Source: Alphaproteobacteria bacterium (GTDB lineage: Bacteria; Pseudomonadota; Alphaproteobacteria; Caulobacterales; Caulobacteraceae). Taken from it: a DNA stretch of 61,175 nucleotides. The notes beneath the pieces are model-generated. The model was not told where the DNA came from and ran no database searches. It was given only the letters and a program-made list of their open reading frames with translations. Positions 8,662 to 18,393 of the stretch are shown one piece after another (position 1 is the stretch's first letter; each line of letters starts with the position of its first letter). The stretch covers positions 1 to 61,175 of the forward strand of contig JAHJOO010000018.1 of assembly GCA_018820275.1 (NCBI GenBank), given 5' to 3'. The position numbers and the translations under genes are program-made.

Positions 8662-9135
8662 ATGCTGAGTGTTCGCGGCGCCGCGACCATCCTGATCGTC
8701 TCGAGCCTGGGCCTGACGGCCTGCTCCGCCGAACGTCCGTTCGGGCCGGTGCTGAGCGACGTCCTGCCCGGCGGGCCGACGACCCGGGCCGCGGCCGAGA
8801 GCGCCCAGCTGGGCATCGGCGTGAACGCCTATCTGTGGCGCGCCACCTTGGACACCCTCAGCTTCATGCCGCTGTCCAGCGCCGACCCGTGGGGCGGCGT
8901 GATCAATTACGACTGGTATTCGGACCCGCGCACGCCGGACGAGCGGTTCAAGGCCACGGTGTTCATCCTCGACACCCGCCTGCGTGCCGACGCCCTGAAC
9001 GTGGCGCTGACCAAGCAGGTCCGCGACGCGTCCGGCCAGTGGGTCGCCGCGGCGGTCGATCCCCAGACCGAGACGGATCTGGAGAACGCCATCCTGACCA
9101 AGGCGCGTCAGTTCAACCTGGCCGACGCCCGCTGA
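8662..9135 (+). CDS. DUF3576 lipoprotein
   Basis: A 157-residue protein with a lipoprotein signal (lipobox LTAC, Cys21) and a body matching DUF3576. This family is found mainly in Alphaproteobacteria and is usually encoded immediately upstream of leuS. Visible features are GIGVNAYLWRATLDTL, a conserved DPWGGVI turn, and a C-terminus with regularly spaced TDLENAIL. Function unknown; an envelope role is likely because of the lipid anchor. Probably transcribed together with leuS, 101 bases downstream. Confidence 0.85.
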   Translation: MLSVRGAATILIVSSLGLTACSAERPFGPVLSDVLPGGPTTRAAAESAQLGIGVNAYLWRATLDTLSFMPLSSADPWGGVINYDWYSDPRTPDERFKATVFILDTRLRADALNVALTKQVRDASGQWVAAAVDPQTETDLENAILTKARQFNLADAR

Positions 9136-9236
9136 TCTCCGCGCGCCCGGCTTGACGGGCGTCCAGCCCTCCCCGACTGATCCCGGGCCCGCCGGCCGAG
9201 CCTGACGGGCCCCCTCGCCCCCAGGAACCGCCGCCC

Positions 9237-11819
9237 GTGGCCCGCTACGACCCAAAGACCGCCGAACCCCGCCAGCAGGCGCGATGGGCGGCCGCCGACG
9301 CCTTCCGCGCACCCGACGCGCCGACCGGCCGGCCGAAATACTATGTGCTGGAGATGTTTCCCTATCCGTCCGGCAACATTCACATGGGGCACGCCCGCAA
9401 CTACGTCATGGGCGACGTCGTCGCGCGGTTGAAGCGGGCGCAGGGCTTTGACGTGCTGCACCCGATGGGCTGGGACGCCTTCGGCATGCCGGCCGAGAAC
9501 GCCGCCATGGAGCGCAACGTCCACCCCGGCGCCTGGACCCGCTCCAACATCGCGGCGATGCGCGACCAGCTGAAGCTGCTGGGCCTCTCGCTGGACTGGA
9601 GCCGCGAATTCGCGACCTGCGAGCCGGAGTACTACGGCAAGCAGCAGGCCTGGTTTCTGGAACTCTTCCGGCGGGGCCTGGTCTATCGGCGCGAGGGCAC
9701 GGTCAACTGGGATCCGGTCGACGCCACCGTGCTGGCCAACGAACAGGTGATCGACGGCCGCGGCTGGCGGTCGGGCGCGGTGGTGGAGAAGCGCAAGCTC
9801 AACCAGTGGTTCCTGCGCATCACCGACTACGCCGACGATCTGATCGAGGGGCTGAAGGAGCTGGAAGGCCGCTGGCCCGACAAGGTCCGGTTGATGCAGG
9901 AAAACTGGATCGGCAAGAGCCGGGGCGCGACCCTTTGGTGGGAAATCGCCGAGGCACCGGACTTCCTGGGGACCTCGCCGGAGGGGGAGCCCAACCACGC
10001 GCGCGATCCCATCGAGGTCTACACCACCCGGCCGGACACCCTGTTCGGGGCCAGTTTCCTGGCCCTGGCGCCCGACCACCCGCTGACCCGCGCGATCGCC
10101 GAGGGCCGGCCCGACGTGGCGGCCTTCGCGGAGGCCTGCGCCCGGTCGGGAACCAGCGAAGTCGAGATCGAGAAGGCCGAGAAGCTGGGGGTCGATCTGG
10201 GCGTGCGGGTGCGCCATCCGTTCGATCCCGACCGGACGGTGCCGGTGTGGGCCGCCAATTTCGTGCTCTCGACCTACGGCTCCGGCGCCATTTTCGGCTG
10301 CCCGGCCCATGACCAGCGGGATCTGGATTTCGCGCTCAAATACGGCCTGCCGGTGCTGCCGGTGGTCCAACCCGAGGGTGCCGGGACCGTCGAGGTCGGG
10401 ACCGAGGCCTACGTCGGCCCGGGTCGTATCGTGAACTCGGACTTCCTCGACGGGCTGGAGGTCGAGGCCGCCAAGGCCGCCGCCATCGCCCGGCTGGAGG
10501 CTCAGGACCGGGGCAAGGGTGCGACGGTCTACCGCCTGCGCGACTGGGGCGTCAGCCGCCAGCGCTACTGGGGCTGCCCCATTCCGGTCATCCACTGCCC
10601 CGACTGCGGCGCGGTGCCCGTTCCGACGGACCAGCTGCCGGTCGTCCTGCCCGAGGACGTGACCTTCGACGTCCCGGGCAATCCTCTGGACCGGCACCCG
10701 ACGTGGAAGCACGCGTCCTGCCCGTCCTGCGGCGTGGCCGCGACGCGCGAGACCGACACCCTGGACACCTTCGTGGACTCCAGCTGGTATTTCGCGCGGT
10801 TCGCCAATCCGCACGCCGACGCGCCGATCGACGCCGGGGCCGCGAACCGCTGGCTGCCGGTCGACCAGTACATCGGCGGCGTCGAGCACGCGGTCCTGCA
10901 CCTGCTGTACGCCCGCTTCATCAGCCGCGCCCTGTCGGACGCGGGCCTGATGGACGTGAAGGAGCCGTTCGCCGGCCTGTTCACCCAGGGCATGGTGGTC
11001 CACGAGACCTATCGGAGCGCCGACGGGGCCTGGATCGAGCCGGCGGACGTCGACCTGGCCAACGACGCCGGGGTTCGGTCGGCACGGCGGCTGTCGACCG
11101 GCGAGCCGCTCACGATCGGCGACGTCGAGAAGATGTCGAAGTCGAAGAAGAACGTGGTCGCGCCGCAGGAGATCGTCGATCTGCACGGCGTCGACGCCGG
11201 TCGCCTGTTCGTCCTCTCCGACAGCCCGCCCGAGCGGGACGTGCAGTGGACGACCGGGGGGGTCGAGGGCGCCGGCCGCTTCGTCCAGCGCGTCTGGGCC
11301 GAATTCGACCGCGAGACGGGACCGGGGTCGGCCGAGGCCGACGCCGCCCTGCGCCGCGAGACGCACAAGACGATCAAGGCCGTGACCGAGGGCGTGGAAC
11401 AGTTCCGTTTCAACTCGGCGATCGCCAAACTCTACGCTTTCCTCGGCGCGCTGCGCGCGCTTGAGGCGGCCGGCGGCGACGCCCGGCGGGAGGCCCTGTC
11501 GGCCTTCGCCCGGCTGATCTCCCCCTTCGTGCCCCACCTGGCCGAGGAGTGCTGGACGCGGCTTGGCGAAGAGGGGATGATCCTCGACGCGCCGTGGCCG
11601 GAGTTCGACCCGGCGCTGGCGGCCGACGACGAGGTGACCCTGCCCATCCAGGTCAACGGCAAGCGGCGCGGGGAGATCCGTGTCGCCCGCGGCCTGGAGC
11701 CGGCCGAGGTCGAGGCCCTCGTCCTCGCCGACCCGGAGGTGCTGGCGCGGCTGGAGGGACAGGCGGTGAGGAAGATCGTCGTGGTCAGGGACCGCATCGT
11801 CAATCTGGTGGTGGCGTGA
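9237..11819 (+). CDS. leuS: Leucyl-tRNA synthetase
   Basis: Class I aminoacyl-tRNA synthetase of 860 residues that charges tRNA-Leu. It shows HMGH at 49-52, the CP1 editing domain with [20 protein letters not shown], a zinc-like cluster (CPDCG and CPSCG), WDSSWYF-type catalytic segments, and KMSKSKKN near 632. The GTG start at 9237 gives the standard N-terminus. The stop overlaps the lptE start (GTGA), so leuS, lptE and holA form a translationally coupled operon. Confidence 0.97.
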   Translation: MARYDPKTAEPRQQARWAAADAFRAPDAPTGRPKYYVLEMFPYPSGNIHMGHARNYVMGDVVARLKRAQGFDVLHPMGWDAFGMPAENAAMERNVHPGAWTRSNIAAMRDQLKLLGLSLDWSREFATCEPEYYGKQQAWFLELFRRGLVYRREGTVNWDPVDATVLANEQVIDGRGWRSGAVVEKRKLNQWFLRITDYADDLIEGLKELEGRWPDKVRLMQENWIGKSRGATLWWEIAEAPDFLGTSPEGEPNHARDPIEVYTTRPDTLFGASFLALAPDHPLTRAIAEGRPDVAAFAEACARSGTSEVEIEKAEKLGVDLGVRVRHPFDPDRTVPVWAANFVLSTYGSGAIFGCPAHDQRDLDFALKYGLPVLPVVQPEGAGTVEVGTEAYVGPGRIVNSDFLDGLEVEAAKAAAIARLEAQDRGKGATVYRLRDWGVSRQRYWGCPIPVIHCPDCGAVPVPTDQLPVVLPEDVTFDVPGNPLDRHPTWKHASCPSCGVAATRETDTLDTFVDSSWYFARFANPHADAPIDAGAANRWLPVDQYIGGVEHAVLHLLYARFISRALSDAGLMDVKEPFAGLFTQGMVVHETYRSADGAWIEPADVDLANDAGVRSARRLSTGEPLTIGDVEKMSKSKKNVVAPQEIVDLHGVDAGRLFVLSDSPPERDVQWTTGGVEGAGRFVQRVWAEFDRETGPGSAEADAALRRETHKTIKAVTEGVEQFRFNSAIAKLYAFLGALRALEAAGGDARREALSAFARLISPFVPHLAEECWTRLGEEGMILDAPWPEFDPALAADDEVTLPIQVNGKRRGEIRVARGLEPAEVEALVLADPEVLARLEGQAVRKIVVVRDRIVNLVVA

Positions 11820-12292
11820 TCCGCCGCCCCGTCCTGATCGCGGCCGCGGGGCTCTGCCTCGCGGCCTGCGGCTTCACCCCCCTGTACGGCGACGGCGCGG
11901 GGGCATCCCTGTCGCGCGTGGCGGTGACCACGCCCGACGACCGCTTCGGCTACCGTCTGCGCGAGGCGCTCGAGGACGCCTTCGGGGCGGACCTCGGCGC
12001 GGCGCCCGCGTGGCGGCTGGAAACCCTGATCGAGGAGGACCGCCGGCCCGTGGGCCGGCGGATTGACGACACGGCGGCGCGCTACGAGCTGACCGTGCGC
12101 ATGGCCTGGGTCCTGACCCCGATCGCCGGCGGGATGCCGGTCACCGGGGTGGAGACCGCCGTGGTCACCTACGCCTCCGCCGACCAGCCCGTGGCAGCCA
12201 TCGCCGCCCAGGAGGACGCGGAGGTCCGCGCCGCCGCCGAACTGGCCCGTGAGGTTCGTCTGGACGTGCTGGCCGCGATCGCGGGGCGCTGA
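11816..12292 (+). CDS. lptE: LPS-assembly lipoprotein LptE
   Basis: A 158-residue outer-membrane lipoprotein that plugs the LptD barrel and helps place lipopolysaccharide on the cell surface. It has lipobox LAAC with Cys18, followed at once by GFTPLYG, the family's recognised N-terminal pattern. The start GTG at 11816 overlaps the leuS stop by four bases; an upstream extension through leuS is an artefact. The leuS-lptE-holA order is conserved widely in proteobacteria and supports the call despite weak overall conservation. Confidence 0.9.
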   Translation: MIRRPVLIAAAGLCLAACGFTPLYGDGAGASLSRVAVTTPDDRFGYRLREALEDAFGADLGAAPAWRLETLIEEDRRPVGRRIDDTAARYELTVRMAWVLTPIAGGMPVTGVETAVVTYASADQPVAAIAAQEDAEVRAAAELAREVRLDVLAAIAGR

Positions 12293-12296
12293 TCCT

Positions 12297-13349
12297 GTGA
12301 TCCTGAGCAAGCGCCCCGAGGTCGAGCGCTTTCTGAAGTCCCCCGACCCCGCCGTGCGGGCCGTCGTCATCCATGGCCGGGACCGGTCAGGCGTGGCCGA
12401 GCGGTCGGAAGCGCTCTGCAAGACCGTCACGCCGGACCTGAACGACCCGTTCAACGTCAGCCTGCTGGCCGACGGGGACGTTGACGCGGGCGACGGCCGG
12501 CTTGAGGACGCGCTCGCCGCCCTGTCGCTGATGGGCGGTCGACGCCTCGTGAGGGTCCGGCTCTCGGCCGAGAAGGCTGCGACAGACAAGGCGCTGGCCG
12601 CGGCGCTGAAGACGCACGTGGACGGCGGCTTCAATCCCGACGCCCTGCTGGTGATCGAGGCGGGAGGGCTGGGCCGCGACTCCGCCCTGCGCAAGGCGGC
12701 GGAAGGCAGCCCGGGCGCGGCGGCCATCGCCTGCTATGAGGACGAGGTCGGCGACGTCGCCCGCATGACCCGCGAGGCGCTCGCCGCCGACAAGGTCGCG
12801 CTGACAGGGGAAGCGCTGGACCGGTTCGTGGGTCGTCTGCCCCGCGAGCGCGGGCTGATGCGACAGGAGATCGAGCGCCTGGCCCTGTTCATCGGCCCGG
12901 GCAGCGGCCGGACGATGGACGTCGCCGAGCTGGAGCTGCATCTGGGCGTCGAGCCGGACGCCAGCCTTCAGGACGCCGCCCAGCAGGCGTTCGGCGGCAA
13001 GCCGGCGCCGGCCCAGTCCGGCCTGCGCCGGGCCTTTCTGGAGGGCGAGGGCGCGGTCACCGCCCTGCGCGCCGTCGGGCGCCAGCTGCAGATTCTGATC
13101 CGCATCCAGACCCTGACCGCCGCCGGCGCCGGGGCCAAGGAGGCCGCCAAGTCCGCCGGTGTCTTCTGGAAGCAGGAGGCCGAGGTCCTGCGCCAGGTGA
13201 AGTCCTGGACGCCCGATGCGCTGGACGCGGTCGTCGATTCGCTCAACGCCGCCGAACTGGCCTGTCGGTCGACCGGCTCGCCGGACCAGCTGATCGCCGA
13301 GCGCCTGATCCTCGAAATTTCGGCCCGTGCCCGCCGGCTGGGGCTCTAG
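12297..13349 (+). CDS. holA: DNA polymerase III delta subunit
   Basis: A 350-residue clamp-loader subunit that opens the sliding clamp at the replication fork. It has the family's unusual AAA+-like fold, without a functional Walker A: VIHGRDRSGVAER near the start, then DALLVIEAGGLGRDSALRK and the helical collar domain with AFLEGEGAVTALRAVGRQLQ. The GTG start at 12297, four bases after the lptE stop, is preferred to the longer frame because it begins just before the conserved KRPEVERFL. Its stop shares CTAG with the convergent small gene. Confidence 0.93.
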   Translation: MILSKRPEVERFLKSPDPAVRAVVIHGRDRSGVAERSEALCKTVTPDLNDPFNVSLLADGDVDAGDGRLEDALAALSLMGGRRLVRVRLSAEKAATDKALAAALKTHVDGGFNPDALLVIEAGGLGRDSALRKAAEGSPGAAAIACYEDEVGDVARMTREALAADKVALTGEALDRFVGRLPRERGLMRQEIERLALFIGPGSGRTMDVAELELHLGVEPDASLQDAAQQAFGGKPAPAQSGLRRAFLEGEGAVTALRAVGRQLQILIRIQTLTAAGAGAKEAAKSAGVFWKQEAEVLRQVKSWTPDALDAVVDSLNAAELACRSTGSPDQLIAERLILEISARARRLGL

Positions 13350-13531
13350 CCGCGCTTCGACGCCCGCCGGAAGGCGGGCTTGTTCAGGGCCGCGTTCTGA
13401 CGCTCCACGGCCTTTTCGGCATGCTGGCCCGGCTTGAAGCCGCCCGAGGCCGGCGCCCCGGCCCCCGCGCGCTTCGCGGCCAGAGCCTTCTTCATCGCCT
13501 CGGCGGTCGCATTGGTCGGTTTGTCGGTCAT
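13346..13531 (-). CDS. Small basic hypothetical protein
   Basis: A 61-residue, Lys/Arg/Ala-rich protein without signal peptide or membrane segment (MTDKPTNATAEAMKKALAAK at the start, ASKRG at the end). The ATG at 13531 gives the compact form; the longer frame upstream runs through the methyltransferase gene and is rejected. It follows the methyltransferase stop by four bases, so it is probably the last gene of the parA-parB operon. Its charge would allow nucleic-acid contact, but no family or function is recognised. Confidence 0.6.
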   Translation of the reverse strand: MTDKPTNATAEAMKKALAAKRAGAGAPASGGFKPGQHAEKAVERQNAALNKPAFRRASKRG

Positions 13532-13535
13532 CGGC

Positions 13536-14186
13536 TCAGTCTGACGGTTTCCGGCGCGCCGTCCAGACCCGGGCGCCGTCGTCCGCGCCCGGCGTGAGAC
13601 TCCGCTCCTCGACGTTGCCGAACCCCGCCGCCTCGAGGCCACTCCGGTACTCCGAAGGGTCGAGGCTGGCGTGATGCAGCGGCCGACCCATCCATTCGCC
13701 GATGACGGTCCCTCGCTCGGGCCCGCCGACGAACATCAGGGCACCGCCCGGTTTGAGGTGGCGGGCGTAGACCCCGGCCATCGCCGCCTGGTCCGCCGAC
13801 GTGAGGTGGAAGGCGGAATACCAGGCCTGCACGCCGTCGAACCGCTGCCCAAGATCGAGTCCGCGCATGTCGGCGATGACCCAGAGGTGGTCGGGAAAGT
13901 CCCGGCGGCACATGGCGACGAGACCGGGCGACGCGTCGACGCCCGTCACCCGGAAGCCTCGGGCGATCAGGCGCGCCGCGATCGGTCGGCCGGAGCCGCA
14001 GCCGAGGTCCAGCACCTCGCCGCCGGCCGGGAGCGCCGCCATGAAGCGGTCCAGGTGCGCGGCCTCGTCCTCCCGCAGGGTCGCGCCACGGGCCTCGGCC
14101 CAGGCCCCGGCGTGACGGGCGTAGAGATCGATGATCTCCTCCGCGGCCGACGCCGCCGGGCTCAGAGCTTCATCAGGCGCCGGCAC
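13536..14186 (-). CDS. Class I SAM-dependent methyltransferase
   Basis: A 216-residue protein with a seven-strand methyltransferase fold: motif I VLDLGCGSGRP at about 58-68, the acidic end of strand 2 in VTGVDAS, VIADMRGLDLG, and motif after AWYSAFHLT with LKPGGALMFVGG. The GTG at 14186, inside the last codons of parB, is the only plausible start that keeps the N-terminal helix EEIIDLYARHAGAWAEARG. It overlaps parB by 25 bases. The substrate is unknown. Location in the partition operon does not prove a partition role. Confidence 0.8.
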   Translation of the reverse strand: MPAPDEALSPAASAAEEIIDLYARHAGAWAEARGATLREDEAAHLDRFMAALPAGGEVLDLGCGSGRPIAARLIARGFRVTGVDASPGLVAMCRRDFPDHLWVIADMRGLDLGQRFDGVQAWYSAFHLTSADQAAMAGVYARHLKPGGALMFVGGPERGTVIGEWMGRPLHHASLDPSEYRSGLEAAGFGNVEERSLTPGADDGARVWTARRKPSD

Positions 14187-15058
14187 AGGTCGTCCAGCTG
14201 GTCGAGATTGCGCCAGTGCAGGACCAGTTCGCCCTTGTCCCCGCGGGCGTTCAGCTGAACCTTCAGCCCCAGCTGCTCCTCCAGATCCTGCTGCAGGGCG
14301 GCAACGTCGGGGTCGGTGTTGGCGCTCAACGGGGCGGAACGCGGCTTCGCCGTCGCCGGCCGTTCGCCCTCCGTCACGCGGCGGGCGAGGGCCTCGGTCT
14401 GGCGGACGTTCAGTCCTTCCATGAAGGCGCGGTCGGCGAGCGCCGCCGGATCCGGCGTATTGATCAGGGCGCGCGCGTGCCCCGCCGACAGCTTGCCCTC
14501 CCGGACGTAGGTCAGGACCTTTTCGGGCAGCTGCAGCAGGCGCAGGGTGTTGGCCACGTGGCTGCGGCTCTTGCCGACGACGCCGGCCACGGCGTCCTGG
14601 GTCCGGCCGAAGCGGTCCATCAGGACGCGGTAGGCCTCGGCCTCTTCCAGCGGGTTCAGGTCCGCCCGCTGGACGTTCTCGATGATTGCGACTTCCAGCA
14701 CCGCCACGTCGTCCAGCACCCGCTCGACGATCGGCACCTCGGTGAGGCGGGCCTGCTGGGCCGCGCGCCAACGGCGCTCGCCGGCCACGATCTGCCACGC
14801 TCCCGGTTCGTCGGGGTGAGGCCGCACAAGAATGGGCTGGAGCACGCCCCGGTCGCGGATCGAACCCGCCAGCTCGTCCAGCTCCTCCTTGCCGAACACC
14901 TTGCGCGGCTGATCCGGATTGGGCTTCAGGGCCTCGATCGGCACGCTGCGCACGCCGGCGGGGGCGGGGCTGCCGTCCACGGGGACGGTTTCAGCCACCT
15001 GTTCGCCCAACAAGGCCGAAAGGCCCCGTCCGAGGCCCCGCTGACGTTCGCTCATCAT
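14162..15058 (-). CDS. parB: Chromosome partitioning protein ParB
   Basis: CTP-dependent clamp that loads at parS and spreads to mark the origin for segregation. 298 residues with RGLGRGLSALLG near the N-terminus, the CTP-binding box GERRWR at 93-98, a helix-turn-helix segment (RSHVANTLRLLQLP), and a C-terminal dimerisation domain. It lies 13 bases downstream of parA on the same strand. Three parS sites lie 0.6-5 kb away, so the substrate sites are in the same window. Confidence 0.97.
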   Translation of the reverse strand: MMSERQRGLGRGLSALLGEQVAETVPVDGSPAPAGVRSVPIEALKPNPDQPRKVFGKEELDELAGSIRDRGVLQPILVRPHPDEPGAWQIVAGERRWRAAQQARLTEVPIVERVLDDVAVLEVAIIENVQRADLNPLEEAEAYRVLMDRFGRTQDAVAGVVGKSRSHVANTLRLLQLPEKVLTYVREGKLSAGHARALINTPDPAALADRAFMEGLNVRQTEALARRVTEGERPATAKPRSAPLSANTDPDVAALQQDLEEQLGLKVQLNARGDKGELVLHWRNLDQLDDLCRRLMKL

Positions 15059-15071
15059 CCCTCCAACTCCT

Positions 15072-15875
15072 TCAGGCCACCTGCAGCCGGGTCCGTTCGC
15101 GCGCCACGACCTCGCGGGCGAGACGCAGATACGCCTGGCTGCCGGCGCATTTCAGGTCGTAGATCAGGGCCGGCTTGCCGAACGACGGGGCCTCCGAGAC
15201 CCGGACGTTCCGCGGAATGACGGCGTCATACACCTTGTCGCCGAAATGGGCGCGCACATCGGCCTCGACCTGTCCCGACAGGGCGTTTCGGCGGTCGTAC
15301 ATGGTCAGGACCAGGCCTTGGATCTCAAGCTTCGGGTTCAGGCTCTGCCGCACCATCTCGATCGTCTTCATCAGCTGGGTCAGACCCTCGAGGGCGAAGA
15401 ACTCGCACTGCAGCGGCACCAGGACGGCGTCCGCGGCCGCCATGGCGTTCAGGGTCAGCAGGTTCAGCGAGGGCGGACAGTCGATCAGCACATAGTCATA
15501 CGGCGCGGCCGACCCGACGGGCGGGGCATGGAGCGCGTCGCTAAGGCGGTAGGACCGCCGGTCGGCCTGACTGAGCTCGATCTCGACGCCCGACATGTCG
15601 GCGTCTGCGGGGATGATGTGAAGGCCCGGAACCTGCGTCGCGACGGCCGCCTCCTGGACGGGCCGACCGTCGACGATGACGTCGTAAATGGTCACCCGCC
15701 GTGTTTCACGTGGAACACCCAGGCCGGTGGAGGCATTGCCCTGCGGGTCCATGTCCACGATCAGCACCCTCTGGCCGATCGCGGCGAGGGCCGTGCCGAG
15801 GTTGATGGCGGTCGTAGTCTTGCCCACGCCCCCCTTCTGGTTGGAGACGGCGAGGACGCGGCTCTTAACGGACAC
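15072..15875 (-). CDS. parA: Chromosome partitioning ATPase ParA
   Basis: A 267-residue deviant Walker-type ATPase whose nucleoid gradient pulls ParB-parS complexes. Deviant Walker A KGGVGKTT at 14-21, switch I region VDMDPQGNAST, and Walker B VLIDCPPSLNLLT. The first codons overlap the end of rsmG (start 15875 versus rsmG stop region from 15865), giving coupled translation rsmG-parA-parB. A near-perfect parS site lies inside its coding sequence at 15702-15717. Confidence 0.97.
   Translation of the reverse strand: MSVKSRVLAVSNQKGGVGKTTTAINLGTALAAIGQRVLIVDMDPQGNASTGLGVPRETRRVTIYDVIVDGRPVQEAAVATQVPGLHIIPADADMSGVEIELSQADRRSYRLSDALHAPPVGSAAPYDYVLIDCPPSLNLLTLNAMAAADAVLVPLQCEFFALEGLTQLMKTIEMVRQSLNPKLEIQGLVLTMYDRRNALSGQVEADVRAHFGDKVYDAVIPRNVRVSEAPSFGKPALIYDLKCAGSQAYLRLAREVVARERTRLQVA
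15702..15717. promoter_or_regulatory. parS: parS site inside parA (one arm mismatch)
   Basis: TGTTTCACGTGGAACA; its reverse complement TGTTCCACGTGAAACA fits the general parS form TGTTNCACGTGAAACA. It lies within the parA reading frame and contains the CACGTG core. Other CACGTG sequences in the window lack the flanking GTTT/AAAC arms. Confidence 0.75.
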
Positions 15876-16482
15876 GGCGGAGACTCCGGACGGACACGAC
15901 GCGCCCCCGGGCGTCGCTGCGCGACGGGAACAACCGGCTCTCGAAATGCCATGCCTGACGGGCTTCCGCCACCTCGGCCTCGGCCTTCTCCCCCTTCAGA
16001 TACAGGCCATGGGCACCGGACTGGTGATAAGCCTGTGCATATCCCAGCAGCCGGGTCAGCGGCGCCACCGCGCGGGCGGTGACGACGTCGACCTTGACCG
16101 CCTGGGCCTCGGCCCGCGCCCAGAGCACGGTCGCCGGCAGGTCCAAGGCATCGACGACGGATTGCAGGAACCGGCAGCGCTTCTGCAGGCTGTCGATCAG
16201 ATGGACGTGCCCGCCCCGCGCCTTCATGAAAATGGCCAGCACAATCCCCGGGAGGCCCGCGCCAGCACCCAGATCCGCCCAGGTCCGGGCGTCGGGCGCG
16301 TGTTCCAGCAGCTGGGCCGAATCCAGCGCGTGCCGGTTCCAGAAGTCGGGCAGGCTGTCGGGTCCCACCAGATTCATCACGGCGTTCGCCTCGGCGAGCC
16401 TCACCCGGTAGGCCTCGAGGTCAGCGACCTCGGCATCGGTGGCCCCGGTGGCGGCCTGAAACCCGGCGGCGTCCAGCGTCAC
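15865..16482 (-). CDS. rsmG: 16S rRNA (guanine527-N7)-methyltransferase
   Basis: Methylates G527 of 16S rRNA, a position linked to streptomycin sensitivity. The 205 residues include the SAM-binding [17 protein letters not shown] and the downstream [13 protein letters not shown] and [11 protein letters not shown] segments typical of RsmG/GidB. It starts at 16482, overlapping the mnmG stop by four bases (ATGA type), and continues into parA. This is the standard mnmG-rsmG-parA-parB arrangement near bacterial origins. Confidence 0.95.
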   Translation of the reverse strand: MTLDAAGFQAATGATDAEVADLEAYRVRLAEANAVMNLVGPDSLPDFWNRHALDSAQLLEHAPDARTWADLGAGAGLPGIVLAIFMKARGGHVHLIDSLQKRCRFLQSVVDALDLPATVLWARAEAQAVKVDVVTARAVAPLTRLLGYAQAYHQSGAHGLYLKGEKAEAEVAEARQAWHFESRLFPSRSDARGRVVSVRSLRRVR

Positions 16483-18329
16483 GCGGCCGCGCGCCGCACA
16501 TGGGCCAGCAGGGCGGTCAGTGCACCCGGCGTCATCCCCTCGATCCGGCCGGCCTGACCGAGACTGACCGGGCGGACCCGTTCCAGCTTCTCGCGGGCCT
16601 CGTTCGACAGGCCCCCGACCGCGCCGTAGTCGAGATCGACCGGCAGGCGAAGATCCTCGTCCCGCTTCAGCGCGGCCGCGTCGGCCGCCTGCCGATCCAG
16701 ATAGCCGGCATAGGCCGCGTCGACCTCGACCTGCTCGCGCACCTCCGCCGACCAGTCCTCGATCTGGGGGAGGAGGCCGCGGAACATGTCGAGGGAGACC
16801 CCGGGATGACCGAGCAGGTCCCGGACCGAGCGGCGGCGTCCGTCCGCGTTCACCGCAATGCCCAGCTGGCCCGCCGCCTTGGGGGTGAAGGTCGTCTCCC
16901 GCGCGATCGCGAGGGCGGTGCAGACCCGGGCGAGCTTGTCGGCGAAGCGGCGGCGGCGCTCCGTCCCTACGAGACCGACCGTCTCGGCGAGCGGCGTCAA
17001 CCGTTGATCCGCGTTGTCACTGCGCAGATTGAGGCGCCATTCGGCGCGGCTCGTGAACATCCGGTAGGGCTCGGTCACACCGCGTGTGACCAGGTCGTCG
17101 ATCATGACGCCGACATAGCCTTGGTCCCGCCCGACCACGACCGCGTCCTGACCGCCCGCCTTGCGCGCGGCGTTCAGCCCGGCGATCAGGCCTTGCGCGC
17201 CGGCCTCCTCATAGCCGGTCGTGCCGTTGATCTGGCCCGCGAGGAACAGGCCGGGCCGGGCCCGGACTTCCAGCCCCGGCGTCAGTTCGCGCGGGTCGAC
17301 GTAGTCGTATTCGATGGCGTAGCCGTAGCGGAACACCTCCACCGCCTCGAGCCCCGGGATGGTCCGGAGAAAGGCCGCCTGGGTGGCGTCGGAGACCGAC
17401 GTCGAAATGCCGTTGGGGTAGACGGTCGGGTCGTCCAGGCCTTCGGGCTCGAGGAAGATCTGGTGCGAGGTCTTGTCGGCAAACCGAACCACCTTGTCCT
17501 CGATCGACGGGCAGTAGCGCGGCCCGCGGCCGGACAGATGGCCACCGTAGACCGCGCTCTCCCCGAGGTTCTCCGCAATGATGCGATGGGTCTGTTCGGT
17601 CGTCGCCGTGATGCCGCAAGCGATCTGCGGAACCCGGATGCGGTCGGTGAGGAAGCTGAAGGGCACTGGCGAGTCGTCTGCGGCCTGCATCTCGAGGCGG
17701 TCCCAGCCGATGGTGCGGCCGTCCAGCCGCGCCGGGGTTCCCGTCTTCAGGCGTCCGAGCGCCAAACCGGCGTCGAAGAGGTCGGCGGCCAGCCCGGTGC
17801 AGGCCGCCTCACCGTGACGGCCCGCCGGGATGCGCTGGTCGCCCTTGTGGATGACGCCATTGAGAAAGGTGCCGGTCGTCAGGACGACCGCCCCGGCGGC
17901 GATTTCGTCCCCTTCGGCGGTGACGACGCCGACGACGCGCGATCCCTCGAGGCGCAGGCGTTCGGCCGTCCCCGCCCGCAGGGTCAGGTTCGCCGTCTGC
18001 GCCAGCTCGGCCTGCATGGCCTCGCGATAGAGACGCCGGTCGATCTGGCTTCGGGGTCCACGGACCGCGGCACCCTTGGACCGGTTCAGCAGCCGGAACT
18101 GGATGCCCGAGACATCCGCCATCCGGCCCATCAGCCCGTCCATGGCGTCGACTTCCCGAACGAGATGCCCCTTGCCCAGCCCGCCGATCGCCGGGTTGCA
18201 GCTCATCTCGCCGATGGTCTCCAGCTTCTGGGTGAGCAGGAGCGTGCGCGCGCCAGTCCGGGCCGAGGCCGCCGCGGCTTCGCACCCGGCGTGGCCGCCG
18301 CCGATCACGATGACGTCGAAGAAGGTCAT
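16479..18329 (-). CDS. mnmG: tRNA uridine 5-carboxymethylaminomethyl modification enzyme MnmG
   Basis: FAD-dependent partner of MnmE that modifies the wobble uridine of several tRNAs. From the ATG at 18329 it has 616 residues. It opens on the FAD-binding [17 protein letters not shown] and shows [27 protein letters not shown] and [19 protein letters not shown], with family-specific residues in place. A GTG 13 codons upstream is an alternative but adds unconserved residues. A parS site lies 49 bases upstream of the start. Confidence 0.96.
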   Translation of the reverse strand: MTFFDVIVIGGGHAGCEAAAASARTGARTLLLTQKLETIGEMSCNPAIGGLGKGHLVREVDAMDGLMGRMADVSGIQFRLLNRSKGAAVRGPRSQIDRRLYREAMQAELAQTANLTLRAGTAERLRLEGSRVVGVVTAEGDEIAAGAVVLTTGTFLNGVIHKGDQRIPAGRHGEAACTGLAADLFDAGLALGRLKTGTPARLDGRTIGWDRLEMQAADDSPVPFSFLTDRIRVPQIACGITATTEQTHRIIAENLGESAVYGGHLSGRGPRYCPSIEDKVVRFADKTSHQIFLEPEGLDDPTVYPNGISTSVSDATQAAFLRTIPGLEAVEVFRYGYAIEYDYVDPRELTPGLEVRARPGLFLAGQINGTTGYEEAGAQGLIAGLNAARKAGGQDAVVVGRDQGYVGVMIDDLVTRGVTEPYRMFTSRAEWRLNLRSDNADQRLTPLAETVGLVGTERRRRFADKLARVCTALAIARETTFTPKAAGQLGIAVNADGRRRSVRDLLGHPGVSLDMFRGLLPQIEDWSAEVREQVEVDAAYAGYLDRQAADAAALKRDEDLRLPVDLDYGAVGGLSNEAREKLERVRPVSLGQAGRIEGMTPGALTALLAHVRRAAA

Positions 18330-18377
18330 GGGAGGCGGGACATAGGCGAAACGCCCGCCGGAATCCACCCTCGTCCC

Positions 18378-18393
18378 TGTTTCACGTGAAACT
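18378..18393. promoter_or_regulatory. parS: parS site between mnmE and mnmG
   Basis: TGTTTCACGTGAAACT contains the perfect palindrome GTTTCACGTGAAAC, the ParB binding core. It lies in the 63-base gap upstream of mnmG, about 3.3 kb from parB and 7 kb from the proposed origin. Its final base overlaps the last base of the mnmE stop region. Confidence 0.93.
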
